Source: Apiotrichum sp. Y4204
Lineage: Eukaryota > Basidiomycota > Tremellomycetes > Trichosporonales > Trichosporonaceae
Assembly: GCA_025531455.1 (NCBI GenBank)
Contig: JAMYHL010000001.1
Span: 1,426,001-1,490,000 of the forward strand
Direction of reading: 5' to 3'
DNA length: 64,000 nt
Below the pieces are notes generated by a model that was not told the origin of the DNA, searched no databases, and saw nothing but the letters and a program-made list of their open reading frames with translations. Made by a program: the position numbers and the translations under genes. Positions 23,541 through 33,405 of this stretch are shown here, one piece after another. Position 1 is the first letter of the stretch; every line of letters begins with the position of its first letter.

Positions 23541-23562
23541 CAAGAACAAGAACAAGAACAAG
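23541..23562. repeat. CAAGAA hexanucleotide repeat
   Basis: Three perfect CAAGAA units plus a partial fourth, about 300 bp upstream of the glucanase start. Confidence 0.7.
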
Positions 23563-23859
23563 CACACCTTGAGCCCTTTGCCCAAGGCACTGCCACCAGC
23601 TGTGGGTTTCTGTAAATCATATATCAAGGTCAGCATGGCAACGACAAAAGTGCCCCCATCCTTATCCCATCCCGTCCTAGCTGCACACCACTCGAGCACC
23701 AGCTGTCGCTGTCCGTCGAGTTTGTTCTGTTGCTTCCCTTCGCCGTCCACTGTCGCTGGACTGTTTTCCTTTCGCTCCTGCCTCTTCTTTCTTGGGCGAG
23801 TGCCACTGCTCGTCTTCCATCACCTTCCTACCCAGACCAGCACTTCGACACACCACACA

Positions 23860-25152
23860 ATGGTCGCAACCAACAAGCTCCTCCTCCTCGGCTCGCTTTT
23901 GGCGGTCGCATCGGCCAAGCCCATGGTCAGGCGTGGGGACAGCACTTCCACCTCTGCCTCTACCGCTGCCACTGCCACGGAAAGTGCCACTGCCAGTGAG
24001 ACTACCGTCGACGCTCCCGCCGGGGCTGGTGAGACAACCCGCGACGACAAGCCTACAGAGAAGACAGATACCAAGACGGACAAGGCATCCGATTCGGCTT
24101 CTGCCACGAGCAGCGCAAAGGACGTCAAGCCGACCACCGAGTTTGCGCGCCCGTGGACAAACAAATGGGTCCTGGAGGTGAGTGTCAAACAAACACCAGC
24201 CACATTCCTCGAGTGCCTTGCTGACAGACAGGACAAGTACGAGGGCGACAAGTTTTTCACCGAGTTTGACTACGAGACAATGGACGACCCGACCAACGGC
24301 CGCGTCAACTATGTCGACGCGGAGACGGCCAAGGCACGCGGACTTGCGTGGACCGACGAGAACCGCTTCGGCATGGGCGCCGACTCGTGGAGCATCGTCA
24401 AGCCGGACGCGCGCGGACGCGACTCTGTACGCATCAAGACCAAGAAGGAGTGGGTCGACCACCTTGTCATCTTCGACTTTCTCCACATGCCCTGGGGATG
24501 CGGTACCTGGCCCGCATTCTGGACTCTGGGTGAGGCAAAGGAGTGGCCGGCCGCCGGCGAGATTGACATTATCGAGGGCACTAACGAGGACACCACCAAC
24601 CTCATGTCCGTGCACACTGGCAGGGGGGAGAACTGTTATGTCCCCCCTGCCAACCGCAGCGCCGTTCCCGAGTGGGCCTTTGAGGGCGCCAAGGCGGCCC
24701 AGACTCTTTGCGACGGCGACCAGGGCTGCAATGCCCGTGTCGACGCGCAGACATCATTCGGCAAGGGCCTGAACGCCGAGGGCGGCGGCTACTACATTAT
24801 GCGCCGCGACGTGCGCGGTGTCTCGTTCTGGCACTGGCCGCGCACTTCGGGGGCCGTCCCGGAGAGCATTCTCGAGGACAGCGACCAGCTCGACGAGACT
24901 TCGCTCGGGACCAAGATTGCCGACTTCCCCGCAACCTCCCTGTGTGAGAAGATGGACGAGCTGCTGCTTGCCCAGAAGCTCATTATCAACCTCACCTTCT
25001 GTGGCGGGTGGGGCACCGACATCTGGAAGAACGGCGGCTGCGCGAAGAAGTTCCCGGAGGGATGCCCGGCCTACGTCGACAACAACCCCGCGGCCTTTGA
25101 GGAGGCGTTCTGGCTCATCAACAGCCTGCGCGTCTACACCCCGGCAAAGTAA
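23860..25152 (+). CDS. Secreted GH16-family endo-beta-glucanase
   Basis: Predicted cell-wall or extracellular beta-1,3(4)-glucanase. Two exons (23860-24177, 24232-25152) give 412 residues. The N-terminus is a signal peptide (MVATNKLLLLGSLLAVASA), followed by a ~80-residue Ser/Thr/Ala-rich linker likely to be O-glycosylated. The catalytic domain begins at about residue 95 (FARPWTNKW). The active-site motif GEIDIIEG supplies the ExDxxE nucleophile and acid/base, with WGCGTWPAFWTLG just before it and NLMSVHT just after. At least seven cysteines and WLINSLRVYTPAK close the protein; there is no C-terminal hydrophobic tail, so no GPI anchor is evident. The 54-nt intron is a multiple of three with no in-frame stop. 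GH16 membership is firm; the exact glucan substrate is not. Confidence 0.92.
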   Translation: MVATNKLLLLGSLLAVASAKPMVRRGDSTSTSASTAATATESATASETTVDAPAGAGETTRDDKPTEKTDTKTDKASDSASATSSAKDVKPTTEFARPWTNKWVLEVSVKQTPATFLECLADRQDKYEGDKFFTEFDYETMDDPTNGRVNYVDAETAKARGLAWTDENRFGMGADSWSIVKPDARGRDSVRIKTKKEWVDHLVIFDFLHMPWGCGTWPAFWTLGEAKEWPAAGEIDIIEGTNEDTTNLMSVHTGRGENCYVPPANRSAVPEWAFEGAKAAQTLCDGDQGCNARVDAQTSFGKGLNAEGGGYYIMRRDVRGVSFWHWPRTSGAVPESILEDSDQLDETSLGTKIADFPATSLCEKMDELLLAQKLIINLTFCGGWGTDIWKNGGCAKKFPEGCPAYVDNNPAAFEEAFWLINSLRVYTPAK

Positions 25153-28100
25153 ACGCTACCTTGGCAACCATCTTCCACACCTCATCCCCCTGTGCCTCTC
25201 TAGTTCACCTCCAGTGGACACTCTCATCAGCGGACAATACATACGCTCATAGCGGACACTATCACAATCACGACCATCATGTTCTCCATCCATGTTTTCC
25301 TCAGCACATAGACGTGCCTAGACTGTCGTACCTATAGACACGGCCCCTGCATTTGCAGCATGTATATGATACCGGTACGGTGACGATTCCAGTGGTGAGA
25401 ACTGGGAACTGGCGACGCGGGTGTTTGCGATGGACATGCGGATGCAGCCAGATCACAAGATTGAGCCGTTGCTGAACTTTTTTTTTTTCTTTTTTTCCGT
25501 GTGTTGTTGTTATGATTTGGTGGATGATGAAACACCGACGCCCCGCGAGGCGATGCCACTCTGGGGTCGCAGTTTGGCACATCGAGGATCCTGCAACATC
25601 TCAGCCAGCACACCAGTGCTCTCACACATCGGGGACATCGGGGGACGGCCCACAGCGATGCATGGCCCTGTGCGCAATGCACCCGGCAATCTCGAGGTCC
25701 AATCCCGCCCTCGGCCCTCGGCGTAGCAAGCTCTCAGCCCGATGGCACCAGTACCCAAAATATAACGTTACCATCGGAGTGTCGGCGGTGTCGGACATCA
25801 GAGGTCGTTCTCCTCGTTTTTGCCTCACGACGCTTGCGCATTGTACCGCCCCACCCTCCTTTTCGCAAGGCTGCAAGGTTCAAGGTGCTGCCAAAGCTCT
25901 CCCGGAACTCGACGGGAACTCTGCTCTCCATCGCCGCGGAGACTTCAGTTGGGTTAGTCGCCAACCCAACGTGTTTTTCATGTCCTTTCTTTTCGTGTTC
26001 GGTGTGCCTGCCAGATCTGGTATCTGGTAGCCTTCCCTCGTGTTCTTATGCTCCCGAGGCCGTTGCTTGTCGCCATCTTCAGCGTCATCATGTCGCTCAG
26101 GAGAGCCGTAGCTCAGCTAGCTCCAATCGGCCACTGCATCCGCGTAAAGCACCTGATATCTGGTTGTCTCGGGGTCGGCGCAGTCTAAGTTTCGATGCCG
26201 GCGGACTGTAAACTCGAAGCCCTGTGCCTGCCCACCGAGCCGTAATGCGGCGTTCCGACGCGCGCCGAACACAAACGCTCGCACCAACCTAAATCGGTGA
26301 AAACAGAGTTTGGACCTGAAACGTGGTCGTTCCACGGTTGTTCCACCGCTGTACATCCTGACACAGGACCAACGGAGCCGCCAGGCCGCCGGGATCGAGG
26401 GTTGAAGAAGGGATACCCCGCGGAACGAGGAACCCGGCACCCACCCATTCACCGGGTCCGAGTAGGTTGCGCCGGGCCGGCTGGGCAAACCTTGGAGCTT
26501 GGACGTCCACGCGGTCGGCATCGCGAACGTGATCGTGACCCATGAGCTGATGACCGCGGGCCATGTTGTACCTCACTGCATCGCCGCCGACGATGCTGTT
26601 TGTGTCGGGTCGGGGGACTCCCGGGATTGTTTGGTTCGAAGAGTGCCAACAGGGGATTTCTGGGACAGCGTTTCGACGTACAGGAGAGTTTGGTCTTAGC
26701 AGGCTGCCACCGTACCCATTCACTGCCGCCATAATGATTGCGCCCTGCTCAGTAGGGAGCGCTCAGCGGTACTGACTACTGAATGGTTCACCTAACGTGG
26801 AGGCACTTCCGACTCCCGCACGGCAGGTGAAGCTCCTCCCGCCAGCACGGTCACGCCGAGCCCTGTCACGGCAATCTCGAGTGACCAATAGCTGTCCCGG
26901 GGTAGCTGTTCCTGTATGTGATTGTAGTTTAATGGTGAGACAGAGTGCGGGGTGACGTCTTTTGTCCAGCTTGTAATTCGATAGTAGATGTATTAAGCGT
27001 TGAAGCAGGGTGAAACGCTGTCTCGCACTTGTGATAAATCAAATGTCCTGCGTTTGCAGCATGTGACAGAGAGGGAAGCTGAGGACGCATAGACAACGAC
27101 AGATTCAGTTCTAACAGGTCAGCAAAGCTATTGCCAAGCCAACTGCGTCGAGCGAATCTCCATCAATCAATATCTCAGTGTCGTCGCCTGATCAACGGGC
27201 CAAATAGGGATTCAACCATAAGCGATAAACGTCAGAAATGAAAGTAGGTCTGCACACATAAAGGGGCGCACTCCGGAACAAAACATCTGAGCTTGGACCG
27301 AGGAAAGCGCAGAGTGCTCTTAGACGCGGCGCGCAAACGGAGAGAAAGCGAGAGCGCTGATGGATTGTCTTAGACCTTGTCTTGGAGGTATGAGAATTTT
27401 CCGAATCGGCCGGCATGCATATCACCTCCGAGCTCTGGACGGGGGCGAAACAAGAGAGGACAATAATAGAAGAAGGAGGGGATATTGTGAATGAGGGGAA
27501 AGTGCCTTTGTGGCTCCAGGCGGCAGAGCAGGTGAGGGCGAACGACTCTGACCATGGGCTCGGTTTTGCCACCGAATATGTTGGTACGACTGATGTCCAA
27601 GCGTTCCTCAGAAAGCTTCAGCGCGAAACAGAAATTGACAGGCTGGGTGCACAAGAGGTAAACATTCAGAGAGACAAGACAAAAACAAGAAAGTACAACC
27701 CAGCCAGGAAAAACAACAAAGAAAACAAACACAGTGCGAATACAAATAAACAAAGAAAAACAGCGGCAAACACGAAAGCGCAAAGCAGCTTACAACGGTT
27801 GCCGTTTGCGCTCCACTTGACCCCTCACACGCTACTGGGATCTCTGTGCAGCTGAGTGTGGATGGGAAGAAGTAAATAAGAACCAACTGCGAGGTCGTGT
27901 GCCCAGATGTGGCGCGTTGATGTGTGATTGATAACAATCGAGTGAAATACTGCGTAAAGAGCTTTGGCCCAACCTATCTAGAGATCTAGAGACAGATCCT
28001 GGCCACCTCTCATTCCTCGTGAAAGTCGAGAATCTTCCGAAAAAACACCCGAGTATATTATCGTCGGTACGGTCAGTATCGGTCCAGCCTGGTGGTGATA

Positions 28101-28553
28101 ATTGTTATCTGTTATTGTTGTCCCCTCGATCCGTCTTTCTCCCGATCTGGTCGGAATGCAATATACCCCACGTTCTTTCTGTATGGTGGATGGTGGATGG
28201 TGTGGCACACATCTAGCAACGCATCCATCTCCGCCACATCTCGCGCACACCTCGCACCCAAGTCTCGTACAACACCCATATCGAGCAAGGCTTCCGACAT
28301 GGCTGCGAGATCCATTGGGATGTTTGTGAGGCACAATACACACATCCCCCACAGATGCTCTTTGTCCCTCGTCCCCAATCAAGCATCCCGCCGCCGCCAT
28401 CACTCATCCCCCATCAGTAGTCGTCAGCACCTACAGTAGCCACCCGCCGAGAAATAATGGCACACAGCTCCGCGCAATGTGTACATAACACCCCTCCTCG
28501 ACTCTCCTCTCTATCCCCAAACTCTCTCTCCAACTCCAACCCATCCATTCACA
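25153..28553. other. Long gene-poor region including an AT-richer patch
   Basis: 3.4 kb without a supported gene. A T-rich run lies at 25480-25498. The part from about 26900 to 28000 is visibly less GC-rich than the rest of the window. A 146-codon plus-strand frame at 27415-27855 in this patch is charged and amphipathic at first and then becomes Lys/Asn/Thr-rich low complexity; I do not regard it as proven coding. Confidence 0.4.
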
Positions 28554-29975
28554 ATGGGCGCATTCAGTCTTGTTATCGACAACGCAGTGTACGTCAACCC
28601 CGTCCACCCCGTTTGTCCGGGCCACATCATCGAGCAGGACATGCTCGCCAAACGCAACCCGGGCGACCAGAGCCAAATCCGTGAGTCCCACATTAGACTC
28701 CCTCCCCCATGCTCAGCCGATTATCGCGCTTACACCGCAGGTATCAGGGCGTGCAAGCCTTGGACTTACGATTACCAGGTCATCTGCTTGTACTGCCACG
28801 CGCCGCTCCGCTTTGTAGACCCGACTGGAGAGCTCATCGACCCGCTCGAGGGCGCCGCGCGCCACGACGTCTGCGTCCCGGCCCTCGAACAGAAGTACCA
28901 GAAGCTCGAAGTCCTCTTCAAGGCCGGCAAGTACACCGAGCTCGCGCTCGCGCTCGGCGGCGAGTTCGAAAAGGCCTACAACGATCGCAAGTACTTTGCC
29001 CTTCGCGGCGTGCTCGAGCGTGCCTCGCACAATCTCGAGAAGGATGTCGACGGCGACGACCTTAGCGACAACGAGGACGGCATCAAGCCCTGCGCTGGCC
29101 CGTCAGCTGCCGCTGGCTCCGCCGAGGCGTCTACCTCTACCTCCGGTGGTTCTGGCTCTTCGGTGTCCGGCCCCAACTCAGCTCTTCCCGCCCCGAACGG
29201 CTACCCCTACCCCGACTTCAACTTCAAGGAGCAGCCCCAGGCCTCCACCGTAAAGCAGGGACCCAACGAGATCAACGTTGAGGAGAAGTCCCGTGACGTC
29301 AACTCTGAGGGGCCCCTCGTGCCCTTGGGCTCGCCCGTCGACCCTCGCATGCGCCTGCCTCCCCCGGGCGGGTACGACGTGTTCGGCGGCTACAACGTGC
29401 ACACCAACGGCCACACGTACCCCAACAACGGGCTCATCCACAGCGCGTACTTCAACAATAACGCGCCCAACGCGGTGGCTGGGCCCTCGTCTCGCCCCAT
29501 GCTCCCCGGCAAGACGTCCCCCAAGAAGTCCCCCAACACGCCTCCTAACGCGGTCGCTGGGCCGTCGCATCGCCCCATGCTCGCCGGCACCACCGCGGTA
29601 CTTGGACCCTCGTGTTTCCGCATGTACCCCATCAATGCCGAAGCTGGACCCTCGCGTACCCCCCTGTTCCCCACCGCCAATTCTCCTCCCTCGCGTTTCG
29701 CCCTGGCGATGCAGGAAGCCGAGGAGGACGGGCCCTTCCAGTACCCCTCCTCGCCTCTGTCCATCGTGCACACTGGGCCAGAGGTGCCGCCCCTCAACCC
29801 CGGCTCTGGCAGCTCCCCCAGCCGCTTCATCAGCCACGCCAATACGGACTGGGACATGCCCGCCCGTCCCGACTCGCCGACTTCCGAGTCTTCCGAGTCG
29901 TCTTCGTCTTCGTCGTCGTCGTACGACCCCAAGGCGGGCAAGGCCCCCCGCCGCAGCCTTCGCAAGCGCCGATAG
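28554..29975 (+). CDS. Unknown protein with Cys-containing N-domain and disordered tail
   Basis: Two exons (28554-28680 and 28741-29975) encode 453 residues. The 60-nt intron is a multiple of three and lacks stops, so retention would insert 20 residues. The N-terminal ~150 residues look folded. They include a possible small metal-binding motif in which VICLYCHAPLRF gives C-x2-C-H and RHDVC supplies a further His and Cys about 30 residues on. A helical ALEQKYQKLEVLFKAGKY segment follows. From about residue 170 the protein is Ser/Pro/Asn-rich and probably disordered, with repeated NAVAGPS(S/H)RPMLPG-like units. It ends in a Ser run and a basic KAPRRSLRKRR tail. There is no signal peptide or membrane span; the basic tail could be nuclear-targeting. 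I do not recognise the family. Confidence 0.8.
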   Translation: MGAFSLVIDNAVYVNPVHPVCPGHIIEQDMLAKRNPGDQSQIRESHIRLPPPCSADYRAYTAGIRACKPWTYDYQVICLYCHAPLRFVDPTGELIDPLEGAARHDVCVPALEQKYQKLEVLFKAGKYTELALALGGEFEKAYNDRKYFALRGVLERASHNLEKDVDGDDLSDNEDGIKPCAGPSAAAGSAEASTSTSGGSGSSVSGPNSALPAPNGYPYPDFNFKEQPQASTVKQGPNEINVEEKSRDVNSEGPLVPLGSPVDPRMRLPPPGGYDVFGGYNVHTNGHTYPNNGLIHSAYFNNNAPNAVAGPSSRPMLPGKTSPKKSPNTPPNAVAGPSHRPMLAGTTAVLGPSCFRMYPINAEAGPSRTPLFPTANSPPSRFALAMQEAEEDGPFQYPSSPLSIVHTGPEVPPLNPGSGSSPSRFISHANTDWDMPARPDSPTSESSESSSSSSSSYDPKAGKAPRRSLRKRR

Positions 29976-30058
29976 ACAAGATCGTACTCAACAGCCAAAT
30001 TGAATCAGAACGTGTACCCGATCCGTAAAATCATCCCCCTCCCTCCCCTATCTCATCC

Positions 30059-30100
30059 CATCGTCCATCGTCCATCGTCCATCGTCCATCGTCCATCGTC
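30059..30100. repeat. CATCGTC heptanucleotide repeat, six copies
   Basis: Six perfect tandem 7-bp units (42 bp), followed by one degenerate unit, between the unknown gene and RPL11. Confidence 0.9.
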
Positions 30101-30945
30101 ATTCGTCTTATTGAAATCGTATCACCCAGTATCAGCCACCAGGGACCGACAGTTTAAGTCGGATGCCGGTGCTTGCCTGGCCGATCTATTGCTGTCATGC
30201 TCCAGATTTGGTGCCCATAGTGAAGTAGAGATGCCATATCATTGTGAATACAGTTACGTTCAGCATGTCAGTGCAGCTTATCTGTCGCGCTCCTTGCCGA
30301 GGTTGAAGGTGAGTGTATGCTATGTAGTCAGTCTCCAAAACGGCAATCGCAAATGGTTGCTCGACGGTGGGTGTCGGAGTGTCAAGATGCAAGTTGTGTT
30401 GATGAACGCGAAGCAGAGCAACACGTACGTGCTGGCGGAGATGGCCGCCACAGTGCCGCCAGGCTGCATGGACGGGGTTCGAATGGAGCCCCACACCGTA
30501 GGTCAAGGGGATTGGACGGGACTAATCGGCCCGAGTACGTCGCTTACAGACCGCACAATAACGCCGACGACTTTCTACGGTGGAAGTGAGTGCCACACTC
30601 GGAAATACCTCCCACCCTGGGTGGGGAGCGGGAGCAAAATGGATCCATCCCTTTCCTCCCTGGCTGGATCTTGCTTCCTGGGTGGTGAAATTTCTCCTGG
30701 CTGTGGCTCTCCGCCCTGGCATAACATCCAGCTGAGCCTGGGGTGAAGCTTGCTCGCTGGGCGGGCGACTCCACTCCACCCCCGGCAGCACTGGTCCAGG
30801 CTGGCAACCCTGCTCTGGCTGCTGGCTACGGGCTGGCTGCTGTGCCCACGCTGGCTGGCTGGCTGGCTGTCGTCTGGTTACCCACCAAACAGAACGAGTA
30901 TCCCGCTTCGCTGCTGCCTTCTCCCCAACCCGTCAAGAAAAAATC

Positions 30946-30997
30946 GTGAGTAGCAACAAAAAGACACAGCGAGCAACGCACAGTCACTAACAAGCAG
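30946..30997 (+). other. RPL11: Probable 5'-UTR intron of RPL11
   Basis: A GTGAGT donor, a CACTAAC branch site and a CAAGCAG acceptor bound a 52-nt stretch ending 7 bases before the ATG. Ribosomal protein genes in these fungi commonly carry introns near the start codon. Predicted from sequence only. Confidence 0.5.
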
Positions 30998-31004
30998 ATA
31001 CAAA

Positions 31005-31907
31005 ATGGTACGCACATCCACACCGCGCGGTAGTCGAACGAGCCGAGCCGAGTCCCGAGTCCCGAGTCGAGTCCGCGTCGCGAAAAATGTCTAGTCCGAG
31101 GGAAGGCGGAGAGGGAGGAAGGCGGGGAAGACACCGGCGAGGAGAGGAGAGGAGAGGGGAGATGGCGAGGAAGAAGGGCTGAGATCCGGATGTGATGGCG
31201 AACGCGGCGGAGGAGTGGATGGCGAGGACGGACTGGGTGGACGAGATGGACTGGACTATCGCCTGGCAGCTGGACTCGGACTTGATCTCGGCAACGACAC
31301 CGCGCTCCACCACGATCACCCCGCAATGTACTCACACCACAGGCCGAGGCTAAGAGCGCCCCCGTTAACCCGATGAAGGAGCTTCGCATTGAGAAGCTCG
31401 TCATCAGTGGGTACCCCAATTTCTGCCCAATCTCTAACGCCAGACATCTCGGTCGGAGAGTCGGGTGACCGTCTTACTCGTGCCTCCAAGGTGCTCGAGC
31501 AGCTCACCGGTCAGACCCCCGTCACCTCGAAGGCGCGCTACACTGTCCGTTCGTTCTCGATCCGTCGTAACGAGAAGATCGCCGTCCACGTTACCATCCG
31601 TGGCCCCAAGGCCGAGGAGGTCCTTGAGCGTGCCCTCAAGGTCAAGGAGTACGAGCTCCGCCGCCGCAACTTCTCCGAGACCGGCAACTTTGGTTTCGGT
31701 ATCGACGAGCACATTGACCTCGGCATCAAGTACGACCCCGGAATCGGTATTTTCGGTATGGACTTCTTCGTCGTCATGGGCCGCCCCGGTCTCCGCGTCG
31801 CCCGCCGCAAGCAGAAGGTCGGCCGCGTCGGCTTCTCCCACAAGGTCAAGCCCGAGCAGACCATCTCGTGGTTCAAGCAGCGCTTCGACGGCATTGTCTC
31901 CCGCTAA
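31005..31907 (+). CDS. RPL11: 60S ribosomal protein L11 (uL5)
   Basis: Large-subunit protein that contacts 5S rRNA in the central protuberance. The ATG (31005-31007) is followed immediately by a 335-nt intron (31008-31342). Exon 31343-31406 encodes [21 protein letters not shown] 37-nt intron (31407-31443) follows, then exon 31444-31907 encodes the rest. The 176-residue product is the usual length. Diagnostic segments are [70 protein letters not shown] and [11 protein letters not shown]. Codon use is strongly biased (GTC, AAG, CGC/CGT), as expected for a highly expressed gene. The long first intron shows no clear box C/D or H/ACA snoRNA by eye. Confidence 0.97.
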
Positions 31908-33405
31908 GCGGTGAGACTGCGCGTTGGTTTTTCAATCGATCCGCATGTGGCGTGTGTGGGGATGTATATCACTTCATGGCCTATCGCGGAGTGCACACAC
32001 ACAAGACTAACCACGGGGACCTCCCTTTTCTGCACTGGACTAGTACTCCCTGCAGAGTGGTTGTGAGTGTCCCCTTCTGGGTCCGCCTTGTAGTGCGAGG
32101 AGTGGGGTGATGTAGGCACGGGGAGGGGAGGAGGGGTGAGGGGGGTTGTGGAGCGGGCTGCCGCGCGGTGGTGGAATCAGCCGACGCGAAGCAGCGGGTT
32201 GCATTGGAGTGGACTGCGGGAACACTGACTGCAAGAGTACTGACAAGACGAGCGACTGACAGCGCCCTTCAGATTGCAAGTAGCCGTCGATTAGTAGATG
32301 TATCCTTTCCCCTCATGGAGTCATTTGTTTTGCTGTGTTGTGTGCACGCAGAGCATTGGGCGTCGAGCGGCGAGCGTGCAGCATAAAGTGTAGAGCGTTC
32401 CGCCGCGGACATGAGACGCGTCGTTGTTCACCTCCATCTGCCCCTTAGTCACTCGGATGCGGCACTGGTTCCATCACGCAGATCACAGTGTCACAGTAGC
32501 TCCTTCACTCGTCCAGAGTCTTTCGCGACCCAGTAGCTGGCCAGCTGAGGACATTGTCTACCACAGGTCCGGCGCAGGTGCCAATTCAGAGCAAGGTTCA
32601 GGTGCGAGGTCCTCATGCTTCAAGTCAAATGATCCTCAGAGTGGGCCAGTGGGAGGAGTCTGCTCAATGGACAAGCCTCAGAGCCAAGAGCAGATGGGCA
32701 TCAGAAGACGCAAGAGATGCCCTCTCCATAAGGAAATTCAATGAGCAAGGGTCTGCCGCATGCTCACTGCCGCATGTCTCGCGTCCGCGCATCACGAGTC
32801 GAGCCGTGTTCCCCGCTTCCTCTCCGTCCACACAGCAGCCACGAGTCTTCAGTACAAGTACATTCCAAAGCTACAACACTCAGCGCACAGCGGATGAAGT
32901 TACACCTGTATCGTCAGCGCCTGCTCTCCAAAACAAAAACAGTTCTCGCAGCGCGTGATATCAGATGTCCAGTGAGAGCATCGTCCCCGCCCCTTCTGGG
33001 CGCGGGGGCTATGTCAAGAGGTGCCAGTTGGGGAAGAAGGTTTCCCGCTCTTCATTCGTACGCGCGCGCGATCAAGCAAGCTGGATCGCCCGAGAAATCC
33101 CAGGCCTGGACTCACTGTTTCACTCCATTGTACCTCCTAGATGCTGGATGGGATGATGAGAGGATGCAAACGGTGGAAATTTCTGGCCCTTTTATGGTCA
33201 GATGCAGGAAGAAGTTTGGTGCGAGACCTGTGCGCGGTGCGAGCTCTTATCACTCTCGCCGAGGGAAATGACACATCATTCCAGAGCTTCCGAGGATCAA
33301 AAAGTTGGCCGTCGGCACAAACAGCACGAAAAAGTCTGTCGGCCATTGCCATCACCATCGCCATCCCCACAAACACCACGGCACCACCACCTCAACACAC
33401 ACACG
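31908..33405. other. Gene-poor region between RPL11 and the helicase gene
   Basis: 1.5 kb without a supported gene. The 3' region of RPL11 leads, a CG-repeat (GCGCGCGCG) occurs near 33060, and a CACCATC/CA-rich leader precedes the ATG at 33406. Confidence 0.45.

Larger units (their letters stand above)
21102..23859. other. Long gene-poor region upstream of the GH16 glucanase gene
   Basis: 2.76 kb without a supported gene. It contains G-rich runs (about 22103-22122), several short repeats, and an AAGAAC-type hexamer repeat at 23541-23562. The longest minus-strand frame (22639-23289) lacks the codon bias and splice pattern of neighbouring genes. It probably acts as the long upstream region of the secreted glucanase, perhaps with non-coding transcripts. 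Confidence 0.4.
29976..30997. other. Intergenic and 5' leader region of RPL11
   Basis: About 1 kb. It holds a perfect CATCGTC repeat at 30059-30100, CTGG-rich low-complexity DNA at 30640-30870, and a probable 5'-UTR intron at 30946-30997. No protein-coding gene is supported. Confidence 0.5.

Noticed and set aside
26117..26732. Overlapping minus-strand frames that look weakly protein-like
   Set aside because: No recognisable domain, no codon bias and no consistent splice junction linking them.
31008..31342. RPL11 first intron as a snoRNA host
   Set aside because: GTGATGG and CTGA strings occur but not in a C/D arrangement with terminal stem; no H/ACA pattern was seen.
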